A stretch of 64,000 nt of DNA from Acinetobacter sp. ANC 4648 (GCF_002135345.1 NZ_NEGI01000005.1:62001-126000); one strand, 5' to 3'; shown: positions 1 through 9,473, counted from the first letter of the stretch. Made by a program: numbers and translations. The notes: generated by a model not told the origin, from the sequence alone.

Positions 1-455
1 CTAGGTTCCCCCACTAAAGCCATCTGATAATTTTCATCTAATTTTAGAATCCAATAATCCCCTCTTACAATAGGCACCCAACGAATCGCCTCGGGTAAAA
101 ACCCCACTTTCAATTTACTATTAAAAGGCGGGTTGATGACAAAAGCCTCGCCTAAAGCTTGCTGTAATACGCCATTCTCATTATAACAACGATTATCAAC
201 TGCAATATTCCCATTCTCATTAACGGTATATCGCGCAGTGACATCACGGGCACATTGATTTTGAAAATACATCGGTTTTCGTGCAATTTCATACCAAACA
301 CCCAAATACTTATCCAGCTCAACCCTTTCTACAGTATGTAATGGTTGCTTGTCCGCATAGACGGATTGCGTACCGATAAGACACGACAGCAATACTGTGC
401 TGCACATTATTTTTATGCCTATAGCAGTGCTATAAGTGATTAAATTATTATTCAT
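1..455 (-). CDS. Lipocalin family protein (Blc-like), truncated by window edge
   Basis: Translating the minus strand from an ATG at 453-455 gives an open frame running off the left edge, so the C-terminus is missing. After a signal peptide (hydrophobic stretch ending near SVYA/DKQ) comes the lipocalin signature GVWYEIARKP, then paired Cys residues and the late block RGDYWILKLD followed by MALVGEP. Bacterial lipocalins of the Blc type bind lipids or other hydrophobic ligands in the periplasm or at the outer membrane. An LLSC in the signal region could be a weak lipobox, so lipoprotein or soluble periplasmic protein are both possible. It is clearly paralogous to the complete lipocalin at 62749-63303. 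A 13-bp dyad lies just upstream. Confidence 0.88.
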   Translation of the reverse strand, partial: MNNNLITYSTAIGIKIMCSTVLLSCLIGTQSVYADKQPLHTVERVELDKYLGVWYEIARKPMYFQNQCARDVTARYTVNENGNIAVDNRCYNENGVLQQALGEAFVINPPFNSKLKVGFLPEAIRWVPIVRGDYWILKLDENYQMALVGEP

Positions 456-471
456 AATATGTTATTCACAC

Positions 472-507
472 CTCTATCTTTTATTTATTGCTTTATAAAA
501 GATAGAG
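472..507. repeat. 13-bp perfect inverted repeat upstream of lipocalin
   Basis: Arms 472-484 and 495-507 are exact reverse complements (arm CTCTATCTTTTAT) around a 10-base spacer. The near arm ends 17 bases before the lipocalin start codon at 455. It is not followed by a T tract on the minus strand, so a leader hairpin or a dimeric operator is more likely than a terminator. The binding factor is unknown. Confidence 0.6.
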
Positions 508-563
508 ATATTTTTGAGCTTGCATTGTATTGAAATGTAGCTTTAGAGCTAAAAGCTATTACA

Positions 564-2585
564 TTATTTCAACATATGCGTTTTCAATCTTACAATTTCA
601 TCACGCAAACGGGCTGCTTGCTCAAACTGCAATTCTTTTGATGCCTTTAGCATCTCTTTTTCCAACTTACTCATGTGCTTTGTGAATAATTTCATATCAG
701 ATAAAATATGACGTTCATCTGCAGTTAAAGCTTTTACTTGACCAATGATTGGATCGTCAAATTGATCATCTTCAAGTATTTCACCTGTATCAATTTCACG
801 AATCGCCTGACGTACGGTACTGCGCGGAGTAATACCATGCTCTTTATTAAACTCCATCTGCTTTTCACGACGACGTTCGGTTTCCTCAATCGCTTTACGC
901 ATAGATTCAGTAATACGATCAGCATAAAGAATCGCTTTACCCTTCACATTACGTGCCGCTCGACCAATGGTTTGAATCAACGCACGCTCTGAACGCAAGA
1001 ATCCCTCTTTATCTGCATCTAGGATGGCGACCAAAGATACTTCTGGCATATCCAAACCTTCACGCAATAAGTTAATCCCAATTAACACATCATGTATACC
1101 AGTACGCAGTTCATGAATAATTTTGACTCGCTCCACCGTATCAATATCGGAGTGTAAATACGCGACTTTTACCCCGTACTCTTTTAGGTAAGAGGTTAAA
1201 TCTTCCGCCATCCGCTTAGTCAAAGTGGTAATCAAAACTCGCTCATTCAATGCTGCACGAATGTTAATTTCAGATAAAACATCATCTACTTGGGTAAGCA
1301 CTGGGCGTACTTCAATCTCAGGATCGAGTAATCCCGTTGGACGTACTACCTGTTCTGCAATTTGTTCAGATTTTTCTAATTCGTACTTCGCTGGTGTAGC
1401 ACTGACATAGATAGTCATTGGAACAATGCGCTCCCACTCTTCAAATTGCATTGGGCGATTATCTAAGGCACTGGGTAAGCGGAACCCATAATTCACTAAA
1501 TTTTCTTTACGAGAGCGGTCCCCTTTATACATGGCACCAATTTGTGGCACGGTCACATGTGATTCATCAATAATGAGTAATGCATCATCTGGTAAATAAT
1601 CAAATAAGGTCGGTGGTGCTTCACCAGATGGTCGACCAGATAAATGTCGTGAATAGTTTTCGATACCATTGGTATAACCCAACTGCTGCATCATTTCTAA
1701 ATCATAACGCGTGCGTTGTTCAATCCGCTGTGCTTCAAGTAATTTATCGTGTTCTTTAAAGAAAATTAAGCGCTCTGCTAATTCGTCACGAATAGTACCA
1801 ATCGCTCGGGTTAAATTATCTTTTGGCGTAACATAATGACTTTTAGGATAAATAGTGACACGTGGCGCTTTACGCACCAATTTCCCATTAATTGGATCAA
1901 ACCAACGAATGGAATCCACTTCATCATCAAATAATTCAATCCGAATAGCATGTTGATCCGATTCCGCAGGAAAAATATCAATAATTTCGCCGCGAATTCG
2001 ATAGGTACCTCGTAAGAACTCCAGTTCATTTCGCGTATATTGCATTTCAACCAAACGACGAATGATGTCATCGCGGCTAATACGATCACCCTGCACAATA
2101 TGCAATAACATGCTCATATAAGCATTTGGATCGCCCAAACCATAAATAGCCGATACTGATGCCACAATAATCGCATCTCGACGCTCTAATAATGAACGCG
2201 TTGCTGAAAGACGCATCTGATCGATATGATCATTAATCGCAGAATCTTTTTCTATAAATGTATCTGATGAGGGTACATAAGCTTCTGGCTGATAATAATC
2301 GTAATAACTAACGAAATATTCCACTGCATTGTTCGGGAAAAATGACTTAAATTCACCATACAATTGTGCAGCCAAAGTCTTGTTATGCGCCATAACAATC
2401 GTCGGTCGTTGTAACTGTGAAATTACATTGGCCATGGTGTAAGTTTTACCTGAACCAGTTACGCCAAGTAATAATTGATCGTGGTAACCTTTATTCACCC
2501 CTTGGACAAGTTTTTCAATCGCCTGTGGTTGATCTCCCGCAGGTTGGTAATTGGTGACGAGTTCAAAAGGCTGATGATCATTCAC
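564..2585 (-). CDS. uvrB: UvrABC system protein B
   Basis: Helicase-like damage-verification subunit of nucleotide excision repair. It is loaded onto DNA by UvrA and recruits UvrC for incision. The 673-residue protein has the family's usual length. Visible motifs are Walker A GVTGSGKT at 41-48, the beta-hairpin region with [12 protein letters not shown], the DESH helicase motif II, a C-terminal helicase half with QTIGRAARN, and a UVR coiled-coil motif at the extreme C-terminus ([13 protein letters not shown]) for UvrC contact. The start codon is GTG at 2583-2585, preceded by an AGAGAG-like ribosome site; no nearby ATG fits the family N-terminus. Monocistronic as far as can be seen. Confidence 0.97.
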   Translation of the reverse strand: MNDHQPFELVTNYQPAGDQPQAIEKLVQGVNKGYHDQLLLGVTGSGKTYTMANVISQLQRPTIVMAHNKTLAAQLYGEFKSFFPNNAVEYFVSYYDYYQPEAYVPSSDTFIEKDSAINDHIDQMRLSATRSLLERRDAIIVASVSAIYGLGDPNAYMSMLLHIVQGDRISRDDIIRRLVEMQYTRNELEFLRGTYRIRGEIIDIFPAESDQHAIRIELFDDEVDSIRWFDPINGKLVRKAPRVTIYPKSHYVTPKDNLTRAIGTIRDELAERLIFFKEHDKLLEAQRIEQRTRYDLEMMQQLGYTNGIENYSRHLSGRPSGEAPPTLFDYLPDDALLIIDESHVTVPQIGAMYKGDRSRKENLVNYGFRLPSALDNRPMQFEEWERIVPMTIYVSATPAKYELEKSEQIAEQVVRPTGLLDPEIEVRPVLTQVDDVLSEINIRAALNERVLITTLTKRMAEDLTSYLKEYGVKVAYLHSDIDTVERVKIIHELRTGIHDVLIGINLLREGLDMPEVSLVAILDADKEGFLRSERALIQTIGRAARNVKGKAILYADRITESMRKAIEETERRREKQMEFNKEHGITPRSTVRQAIREIDTGEILEDDQFDDPIIGQVKALTADERHILSDMKLFTKHMSKLEKEMLKASKELQFEQAARLRDEIVRLKTHMLK

Positions 2586-2849
2586 AGATAGACTCTCTAC
2601 GTTTTAGGGACAGGTATAGTTTATCAGATGCAGCTTCGCGGACTTATATAAACCATCCAATGTACTTTAAATTTTACTTAATAAAATTAAAATCAGAGAA
2701 GCGTGATCTAAAACGACAATTTTAAGCAAGTTGATAAGTATTCGAACTTTTAATAATGGGGATATATTCTTTATATTCAAGTAATTTCACTTGACCTGCT
2801 TGATATTCAATTGCACCATGGAAATACGCTGATAAAAATGTGAAATACC

Positions 2850-3629
2850 ATGACCTACCAATATCATGATGAAAGTATTATTAAGCACTTACCCGAAGAT
2901 ACTGTTTTTGTATTTGGGAGCAATATGGCTGGCACACATCAAGGCGGAGCAGCAAAAACAGCACTACTCAATTTTGGTGCAATGAAAGGTGTCGGTCGTG
3001 GCTGGTCAGGACAAAGTTATGCCATTCCTACTATGAATGAGCATTTACAACAAATGCCCCTTTCCCAAATTCAACACTATATCGATGATTTTAAAATCTA
3101 TACTAAAAACCATCCTAAAACAAAATATTTCATTACTGCGGTCGGATGTGGTGTTGCAGGCTACAAAGTCGAAGAAATTGCACCAATGTTTAAAGGTATC
3201 TCACATAATGTGATTTTCCCGAGTTCATTTAGACCTTTTGTCGAAAAAACATTGCCTAAATTAAACCAACATTTAGTCCAAAGTTTTATTCATGATGACG
3301 TTATTTTTAGTGATGATTTAGACCAAGCAATTGCCAAGCTAAACTTAACCGATGCAGAAAAAAGTTTAGCGACTATTGTCATTAACACTCCAATGTATCC
3401 AATTGATAGTAATGGTCGGGATCGCAGTTTTGAAATTAACGATATTTTAAATACCTTACGAAATAAAATCTCTCAGTTTGAAAATAATGCTCGAAATTCT
3501 GAAATTTTTGGTGGTGTTATCTTAGCTTTATTAGAGCTATATAATATCAATGAAAAGGATTTTATCGATGTATGGAATGGTGAACGAGAAATAGCACCAC
3601 CACGAGCAGCAAATAAAGCTAAAAAATAG
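2850..3629 (+). CDS. Conserved protein with macro-like / phage-type N-terminal domain
   Basis: 259 residues. The N-terminal half (about 15-135) carries VFGSNMAGTHQGGAA, GQSYAIPT and the block AVGCGVAGYKVEEIAPMF. I recognise this pattern from a family of uncharacterised phage and bacterial proteins whose Gly-rich start resembles macro (ADP-ribose-binding) domains. The C-terminal about 110 residues (DDLDQAIAKLNL onward) match nothing I know and end in a basic tail. No signal peptide or membrane segment is visible. It stands alone between uvrB and a diguanylate cyclase gene. The ribosome site is weak. A nucleotide or ADP-ribose ligand is inference only; the catalytic activity is unknown. Confidence 0.7.
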   Translation: MTYQYHDESIIKHLPEDTVFVFGSNMAGTHQGGAAKTALLNFGAMKGVGRGWSGQSYAIPTMNEHLQQMPLSQIQHYIDDFKIYTKNHPKTKYFITAVGCGVAGYKVEEIAPMFKGISHNVIFPSSFRPFVEKTLPKLNQHLVQSFIHDDVIFSDDLDQAIAKLNLTDAEKSLATIVINTPMYPIDSNGRDRSFEINDILNTLRNKISQFENNARNSEIFGGVILALLELYNINEKDFIDVWNGEREIAPPRAANKAKK

Positions 3630-3888
3630 GTTTGTTTTAGAAAGATATGGTCTATTTAGAAATACTTAAAGATCAATAATTCATTAAGCTTTATATTTCA
3701 TATTCTTTCTATAATTTTTAGTACAGCTCACTAACATTAAGTCTTTTTACGTTTTGATCACAGTGGAATACCCGTATAAAATATTTTGTAACTATGAGAT
3801 GCAAAGCATATAACTCTTATTTTTGCCATAAAACCTATATTAGGGTATATTTTTAATTATTATATATTAAAGAGATAGAAACTTTTAT

Positions 3889-5328
3889 ATGGCTATATTA
3901 GAGTCATCGATTTTTGAAATATCACCTATACCAATGTGGTTAGAAGATTATAGTGATGTAAAAATTCAATTTGATTTATGGAAATCACAAGGCGTTACCG
4001 ACTTAAAATCTTACCTAGAAGAAGATTTAGAACGTGTTATTTTATGCGCTCATAAAATTAAAATTTTAAAAGTAAATAGTAAAACACTCCAACTTTTTGA
4101 AGCAAAAAGCTTAAACCATCTCTGTGAAAATTTAAACATTATCTTTCAGAGAGATATGTTTAAATCCCACATCATTGAACTTGTATCATTGTGGTCAGGT
4201 AGCACTGAGTTTTCAAGCACAACAGTTAACTATACGATTTCTGGGAAAAAACTTGATATTAAATTAAGAGGTATCGTACTACCTGGTTTCGAACAAAATT
4301 TAGATCAAGTCTTACTTACCACAGAAGATGTTACTGATTATCAAAATGCCTGTCGTTTAGAAGAAAAAAATAGGCTTCTCGCTGAAGCTCGTTTTGTCTA
4401 TTCTCCAACCTCATTGTGGGTTGAAGATTTTAGTCGCATAAAGATGCGTATCAATCAATTACGTCAAATTGGCATTGAAGATTTTCGTACTTTTTTAGAT
4501 GTACATGCAGACTTTGTCCAGCAATGCATTGAAGAAATTTTGATTTTAGATGTTAATCAAGCGACATTGGACTTATTTAAAGCAACTGATAAAAATATTT
4601 TATTTAAAAATTTAAATAAAATATTTGCTAAAGAAATGCAACAAACGTTTAGAGAACAATTAATAGAGCTATGGAATGGAAAAATTCACCATCAACGCGA
4701 AGCCATTAATTACGCACTTGATGGCTCGGTACGAAATGTACTGTTACAGTTTACTGTTTTTCCAGGTTATGAAGAGGACTGGGGCTTAGTTCAAGTTGCA
4801 CTCACGGATATTACTGCACGAAAAAAAGCTGAAAGCTACTTAGAATATTTAGGTAAACATGATGTCTTAACCAAGTTATTTAATCGCTTATTTTATACTG
4901 AAGAATTAAACCGCTTAGAACGTGGCTTGGTTCGACCTATTTCTGCAATTTTTATCGACATGAATGGCTTAAAAGAAATTAATGATACTTTAGGCCATGA
5001 TATTGGGGATGATATGCTGCGAAGAATGGGAAATATCTTAAGTCGTACCGTGAGCAATACTGGCTATACCGCCTCTCGGATTGGTGGAGATGAATTTGTA
5101 ATTTTAATGTCTGCTGCGGATGAAAAAATAGTGGAATCTACAATTATAACGATTACAGAGCTCTTAAATATTGATAATCAATATTATTCGACACTCCCCA
5201 TTAGTATTGCAATAGGACATGCTTCCACTCTAGGAAATGAAAATGTGGAAAGCATGTTAAAACGCGCCGACCAAGTCATGTATCAAAAGAAAAAAGATTA
5301 TTACAATGCCTTATCTGCAAAAGCCTAA
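3889..5328 (+). CDS. Diguanylate cyclase with two tandem PAS-like sensor domains
   Basis: Predicted to make cyclic di-GMP from GTP. Residues about 12-150 and 172-310 are an internal duplication: both contain SP-x(3)-WxED, a central CxxxIxILxVN block, LxLFxA, and a PG(F/Y)E strand near the end. They look like PAS-type sensors. The GGDEF domain follows (about 320-479), with an intact GGDEF at 399-403 and DMNGLKEINDTLGH before it. The RxxD inhibitory site expected six to nine residues upstream of GGDEF is absent (N390 to Y393). There are no transmembrane segments, so the enzyme should be cytosolic. It ends at a strong bidirectional terminator. The ligand is unknown. Confidence 0.92.
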   Translation: MAILESSIFEISPIPMWLEDYSDVKIQFDLWKSQGVTDLKSYLEEDLERVILCAHKIKILKVNSKTLQLFEAKSLNHLCENLNIIFQRDMFKSHIIELVSLWSGSTEFSSTTVNYTISGKKLDIKLRGIVLPGFEQNLDQVLLTTEDVTDYQNACRLEEKNRLLAEARFVYSPTSLWVEDFSRIKMRINQLRQIGIEDFRTFLDVHADFVQQCIEEILILDVNQATLDLFKATDKNILFKNLNKIFAKEMQQTFREQLIELWNGKIHHQREAINYALDGSVRNVLLQFTVFPGYEEDWGLVQVALTDITARKKAESYLEYLGKHDVLTKLFNRLFYTEELNRLERGLVRPISAIFIDMNGLKEINDTLGHDIGDDMLRRMGNILSRTVSNTGYTASRIGGDEFVILMSAADEKIVESTIITITELLNIDNQYYSTLPISIAIGHASTLGNENVESMLKRADQVMYQKKKDYYNALSAKA

Positions 5329-5347
5329 ATCACTTTTTATTAAACAA

Positions 5348-5377
5348 AAAAAATAGGTGCAAATGCACCTATTTTTT
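5348..5377. terminator. Bidirectional rho-independent terminator
   Basis: A 13-bp perfect stem, AAAAAATAGGTGC at 5348-5360 and its complement at 5365-5377, with an AAAT loop, lies between the converging cyclase gene and the small minus-strand gene. A-rich and T-rich flanks allow use in both directions. Confidence 0.9.
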
Positions 5378-5390
5378 ATGAACGCTAAAT

Positions 5391-5573
5391 TTAACGTTTA
5401 CCGAATGAACGACGCGTACCACGCGGTGCCATCCATGTGCGATCAGCATATGGCTTTGGTTTTGGACGTAGATCTTCAACTTCTTCATCCGCACTTTTTG
5501 CATCATTTGCTTGCTTAATTGGAAAAGGTAAATTAACCAAAGGTTTTTTCTTGGGAGAATTTTGGGTGCTCAT
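5391..5573 (-). CDS. Small conserved hypothetical basic protein
   Basis: A 60-residue protein starting MSTQNSPKKKPL and ending in an Arg-rich tail (APRGTRRSFGKR). The ATG at 5571-5573 is preferred over an in-frame GTG nine bases upstream, because a GAGTG ribosome site precedes it at good spacing. It is highly charged, with Lys/Pro-rich ends and an acidic middle (DEEVEDL), and has no signal peptide or membrane segment. It is probably disordered and may bind nucleic acid or ribosomes, but this is a guess from composition. It shares the terminator at 5348-5377 with the opposing cyclase gene. Confidence 0.6.
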   Translation of the reverse strand: MSTQNSPKKKPLVNLPFPIKQANDAKSADEEVEDLRPKPKPYADRTWMAPRGTRRSFGKR

Positions 5574-5798
5574 GTGATTCACTCAATTTAATCTGCACAT
5601 ATTGTACGAAAAAAATAGATGCTGTGCGAGCAAAGATCCTTCCATTTTCGTAATTCAATTTTTTGATACCCTATAATTTAAGACTTTTAAGTACTTTTTA
5701 TTAATTTGCACAGATATTGGGCAACGCATCTGTTATTTTTAAGCTAAGATAGTCTGCTTTTTATTTTTTATCCCTATCCAGTAAGAAGGAATATTGCC

Positions 5799-7025
5799 GT
5801 GGACGTACGTCTCTCTGATCGTGTAAATGCCATCAAACCGTCCCCAACACTCGCTGTTACCAACAAAGCAGCCGAGCTTAAAGCTGCCGGTAAAAACGTG
5901 ATTGGTTTGGGCGCTGGTGAACCTGATTTTGACACCCCGCAACACATCAAAGATGCCGCAATTGCAGCGATTAATAATGGTTTCACTAAATATACTGCTG
6001 TTGATGGTACGCCAGGCCTTAAAAAAGCAATTATTGCGAAATTAAAACGTGATAACAACTTAGACTATGCAGCAAACCAAATTTTGGTTTCTTGTGGTGG
6101 TAAGCAATCATTCTTTAACCTAGCATTAGCTTTGTTAAACAAAGGTGATGAAGTAATCATCCCTGCACCATATTGGGTAAGCTATCCAGACATGGTGATT
6201 ATTGCTGAAGGTGTTCCAGTAATTGTGAAATGTGGTGAAGAACAACGCTTCAAAATCACACCAGATCAATTAGAAGCTGCGATTACCAATAAAACGCGTT
6301 TGGTTGTTTTAAACAGCCCTTCGAACCCTACAGGTATGATTTATACAAAAGCTGAGCTCGAAGCTTTAGCTGACGTTCTTCGTAAATATCCTGAAGTATA
6401 TATTGCTTCTGATGACATGTATGAACCAATCCGTTGGGATGATGAATTCTACAACATTGCTACTGTTGCACCTGATCTTTATGATCGCGTAATTGTACTT
6501 AATGGCGTATCTAAAGCTTATGCAATGACTGGATGGCGCATTGGTTATGCGGCAGGTCCTGCTAAACTGATTGGCGCAATGAAAAAAATCCAATCTCAGT
6601 CAACTTCAAATCCAACTTCAATTTCGCAAGTTGCTGCTGAAGCTGCATTGAATGGCTCTCAAGATGTTCTTAAACCAATGATTGAAGCGTTCAAACGTCG
6701 CCATGATTTGGTGATGAATGGCTTAAATGACATTAACGGTATCTCTTGCTTACCTGCTGATGGTGCATTCTATGCTTACGCGAATATCAAACCGTTAATT
6801 CGTGCTAAAGGTTTAAAATCTTGCACAGAATTCTCTGAATGGTTATTGGAAGAAACTGGTGTTGCTGTAGTTCCAGGTGATGCATTCGGTTTAGGTGGTT
6901 TCATGCGTATTTCGTATGCAACTGCTGATGAAGTGTTAGTGGATGCACTAGCGCGTATCAAAAAAGCTGCTGATTCGATTGAAGGTGTTGATGCTGCAAT
7001 CGCTTCAATTGCTGCTGAAAAATAA
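5799..7025 (+). CDS. aspC: Pyridoxal phosphate-dependent aspartate aminotransferase, class I/II
   Basis: Cytosolic aminotransferase interconverting aspartate plus 2-oxoglutarate with oxaloacetate plus glutamate. At 408 residues it fits the Ib-type prokaryotic aspartate aminotransferases. Visible are the N-terminal GLGAGEPDFDTP, the cofactor-contact motif NSPSNPTG at 172-179, and the PLP Schiff-base lysine K239 in SKAYAMTGWRIGY. Conserved C-terminal GDAFG and RISYA follow. The start is GTG at 5799 with an AAGAAGGA ribosome site eight bases upstream. It is single-gene and terminated by the hairpin at 7041-7069. Exact substrate range (aspartate, prephenate or aromatic) cannot be settled by eye. 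Confidence 0.92.
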   Translation: MDVRLSDRVNAIKPSPTLAVTNKAAELKAAGKNVIGLGAGEPDFDTPQHIKDAAIAAINNGFTKYTAVDGTPGLKKAIIAKLKRDNNLDYAANQILVSCGGKQSFFNLALALLNKGDEVIIPAPYWVSYPDMVIIAEGVPVIVKCGEEQRFKITPDQLEAAITNKTRLVVLNSPSNPTGMIYTKAELEALADVLRKYPEVYIASDDMYEPIRWDDEFYNIATVAPDLYDRVIVLNGVSKAYAMTGWRIGYAAGPAKLIGAMKKIQSQSTSNPTSISQVAAEAALNGSQDVLKPMIEAFKRRHDLVMNGLNDINGISCLPADGAFYAYANIKPLIRAKGLKSCTEFSEWLLEETGVAVVPGDAFGLGGFMRISYATADEVLVDALARIKKAADSIEGVDAAIASIAAEK

Positions 7026-7040
7026 TCGATCCGTAAATTT

Positions 7041-7069
7041 AAAAAACCTGCATTGATTGCGGGTTTTTT
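7041..7069. terminator. Terminator between aspC and eamA-type gene
   Basis: Stem 7041-7052 (AAAAAACCTGCA) pairs with 7058-7069, with one G-T pair and a five-base loop. The T6 end faces aspC and the A6 start serves the opposing gene. Confidence 0.85.
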
Positions 7070-7094
7070 ATTGCCCATGGTTTTTATTACCACT

Positions 7095-7961
7095 TCAGGT
7101 CTTATTGATAGATGTAGTATTTATTGTTGATGCAGTTTTTTTGGTTGTTGCGAATATAACCAAGACGATGCCAAATAAAACCATGATAGTCGATAATATC
7201 ACTCTTAAACTCACAGACTCTCCAATAAATAAAGAACCACCTAAAATTGCCAAGCATGGCACACTCAACTGAACCGTACTCGCTGCGATGCGATCAAGTT
7301 TTTTAACAATAGAATACCACAATACATAGGCGCCACTTGACGTTAATCCACCAGAAATCATTGCTAGCACAATACCCTTAGTATTCATAAAAATATCTGA
7401 CCTAAAGATAAAACTGGCAATCAGGATAATAGGCATAGCTACAATGAAATTGGCCAAAGTACTAGATAAAGGATTCAACATACGCTTACCCGATATACTA
7501 TAAGCAGCCCAAGCCAGCCCCGATATACCCATAATTAAGCTATAAAACAAACTGGGGGCATCTGCGCCTGGCAACAATAAAACAATGATCCCGAACAAAG
7601 CCAGCACCAAACCCAGCCCTCGCCTTAGGCTTAATTTCTCTCCATGAAAAATACCATAAAACACCATAGTCAATTGCACTGTACCAAACAGCAAAAGTGC
7701 ACCTACGCCAGCATCAATTTTAATATAAGCATATGAGAATGCTAAAATATAGATCGCAAGAAATATCGCATTTTTAATATTCCATTCAATTTTTAAGCGT
7801 GCCGTAGTTAATAACCAGATGATCAGAAGTACTATAGCTCCACTGCTGACTCGAATGATGCTAAAACTCATTGGATCAATTTGTTGATCAGCCAAAGCTA
7901 AACGACATAGTACTGAGTTTGCTGCAAAAGCCAGCATTGCTACAATTATTTTAAATAGCAC
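7095..7961 (-). CDS. EamA (DMT) family transporter
   Basis: 288-residue, very hydrophobic inner membrane protein with about ten transmembrane helices. It has the two repeated EamA halves of the drug/metabolite transporter superfamily. Typical features are the start FAANSVLCRLAL, a conserved Arg-containing loop after helix 2 (FSIIRVSSG), a GVGALLLFGTVQL block in helix 4, and LGGSLFIGESVSLR in the second half. Members export amino acids, metabolites or drugs; this substrate is unknown. It is alone on its strand, with its start about 92 bases from the next gene and its end beside the aspC terminator. Confidence 0.9.
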   Translation of the reverse strand: MLFKIIVAMLAFAANSVLCRLALADQQIDPMSFSIIRVSSGAIVLLIIWLLTTARLKIEWNIKNAIFLAIYILAFSYAYIKIDAGVGALLLFGTVQLTMVFYGIFHGEKLSLRRGLGLVLALFGIIVLLLPGADAPSLFYSLIMGISGLAWAAYSISGKRMLNPLSSTLANFIVAMPIILIASFIFRSDIFMNTKGIVLAMISGGLTSSGAYVLWYSIVKKLDRIAASTVQLSVPCLAILGGSLFIGESVSLRVILSTIMVLFGIVLVIFATTKKTASTINTTSINKT

Positions 7962-8053
7962 TGTTGAGCATCCATATTCAACGACATACCAATTTAACCT
8001 TTAAAGAAAAAACATTTTTAAATATTAATCACTTTTAAATCAATTGATTATAT

Positions 8054-8467
8054 TTAATTTTCTTCACCAAATAACGCAACAACATCTGACTCTGTCAGTT
8101 TTTTAGTTTCATTTGTAAAACTATAAAATTCAGGTTTATGATCAATATAAATTTCCATATCAAAAGTAAGATCTTTAGGTGGTTCATTTAATGCAAAGAC
8201 ATTTAAATTACAATAACTTTGATCTTTCATACGCCAAAATAAGATTGTAGCGCATTGATTACAAAACCCACGTTCACCCCATTCAGAAGATTCATATATA
8301 GATAGATGATCCTGCTTAATAAATTCTAAACTGCCCTGCTTAATATCAATGGTCATAATCACACCACTGGTTTGCCTACGACAAATAGCACAATGGCAGG
8401 CGTGCACATTGTGATTTTTTAGCTGAACGTTAAAAGTAGTCTGACCACATACACATTGACCATCCAT
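8054..8467 (-). CDS. GFA / CENP-V family zinc-binding protein
   Basis: 137 residues with the cysteine pattern of the glutathione-dependent formaldehyde-activating (Gfa) fold: CVCGQ at 5-9, HACHCAICRRQTSG about 28-41, and FCNQCATILFWR about 69-80. The fold binds two zinc ions. The family contains few true Gfa enzymes, and most members are of unknown function, so the formaldehyde role should not be assumed. There is no signal peptide. A short AT-rich gap separates it from the upstream transporter, and the two are probably transcribed separately. Confidence 0.88.
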   Translation of the reverse strand: MDGQCVCGQTTFNVQLKNHNVHACHCAICRRQTSGVIMTIDIKQGSLEFIKQDHLSIYESSEWGERGFCNQCATILFWRMKDQSYCNLNVFALNEPPKDLTFDMEIYIDHKPEFYSFTNETKKLTESDVVALFGEEN

Positions 8468-8683
8468 TCAAATTCTCCATTATTTTTCTAATTTTTACTA
8501 AAAAGCTTAATGACTTACTAGAAACTAATAATTTAATCAATCTTACTATAGCTCTGCATTTTTACAGAATTCTATATACATATTTATGTCATAAAAAAAG
8601 AATTTGAAACAAAAATAAAATAGTAAAATCAACTAAATAATTTTAAACTTTGTTTAGACAATACATTAAGTATTCTGATATTT

Positions 8684-8929
8684 ATGCGCTATAAAATTAT
8701 TGATGTCTATCTACAGCAGAATGTAAAACGATATATTGCGAAATGCTTAAAACCACAATCGCCTCAATTCATTGTGATAGAAAGTTCACGGACTTTATGT
8801 AAAGAGCTAGACATTATTGATGTTGATCATCAGTCCGCACAAGCGACATGGGCAACAGGTGAAAAAATTGCCCTTTGTATTTTAGCAAGCTCTGATAGTT
8901 TTGATAAAATTTACACATTAGATGCTTAA
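8684..8929 (+). CDS. Hypothetical protein
   Basis: 81 residues, MRYKIIDVYLQQNVKR at the start and ending KIYTLDA. I do not recognise it. It is soluble-looking, with alternating beta-type segments, three Cys residues and no signal peptide. The ribosome site is poor, so translation is less sure than for its neighbours. It lies upstream of a PaaI-type thioesterase gene, separated by a 12-bp hairpin that may terminate its message. Confidence 0.5.
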   Translation: MRYKIIDVYLQQNVKRYIAKCLKPQSPQFIVIESSRTLCKELDIIDVDHQSAQATWATGEKIALCILASSDSFDKIYTLDA

Positions 8930-8966
8930 TTAACTCATTGCAATTTCATCCATTTATCACTAACTT

Positions 8967-8997
8967 ATTATTAAGTTCCTTTTTAGAACTTAATAAT
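8967..8997. repeat. 12-bp perfect hairpin directly before a ribosome site
   Basis: ATTATTAAGTTC at 8967-8978 pairs perfectly with 8986-8997 across a seven-base loop, followed by TTTT and then the AAGGA ribosome site of the thioesterase gene at 9012. It could be a weak terminator of the preceding gene or a leader hairpin. The stem is AT-rich. Confidence 0.55.
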
Positions 8998-9011
8998 TTT
9001 AAGGATAAAAT

Positions 9012-9449
9012 ATGAAGCACCCCAAAGAAATGACTGGTCTCGAATTTCTACAAGCTATGGTCAATGGAGATATTCCTCGAGCTAGTATCAGTGAAACGAT
9101 CCCAATGGATTTGCATGCCATTTCAGAAGGGACTGCAAGCTTCCATGTCAAAGCTGATAAACGTCATTTAAATCCATTGGGTGGTGTGCATGGTGGCTTT
9201 GCTGCCACGGTATTAGATTCTGTGACTGGTTGTGCCATCCATAGCATGCTGGAACCGGGTGTAGGTTATGGCACCATAGATCTCAATATTAAAATGTGTC
9301 GTCCAATTCCATTAGATAAAGAACTATTAGCGATTGGACAAGTCATTAATATGAGCAAGAATCTGGGTATTTCAGAAGGTAAAATTATCGATGAAGATGG
9401 CAAACTCTATGCACATGCAACAGCAACATGTATGATTATTCGGCCTTAA
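9012..9449 (+). CDS. PaaI family thioesterase (hotdog fold)
   Basis: 145-residue cytosolic acyl-CoA thioesterase of the 4HBT/PaaI type. The catalytic-helix signature NPLGGVHGGFAATVLDSVTG is present at about 55-75, with the HGG typical of the family, followed by TIDLNIKMCRPIP on the central strand. Such enzymes hydrolyse thioesters such as phenylacetyl- or hydroxyphenylacetyl-CoA; the actual substrate here is unknown. The start has a clear AAGGA site. It converges on the hypothetical gene at 9528-9986. Confidence 0.9.
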   Translation: MKHPKEMTGLEFLQAMVNGDIPRASISETIPMDLHAISEGTASFHVKADKRHLNPLGGVHGGFAATVLDSVTGCAIHSMLEPGVGYGTIDLNIKMCRPIPLDKELLAIGQVINMSKNLGISEGKIIDEDGKLYAHATATCMIIRP

Positions 9450-9473
9450 TCAAAAATATACAAATTATAAATT

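Noticed and set aside
2722-2877. Minus-strand frame of 51 codons ending TYQLA, protein-like in part
   Set aside because: No start codon, overlaps the beginning of the plus-strand gene at 2850, and 51 open codons are possible by chance in this AT-rich DNA. It could be a gene relic but I cannot support it.
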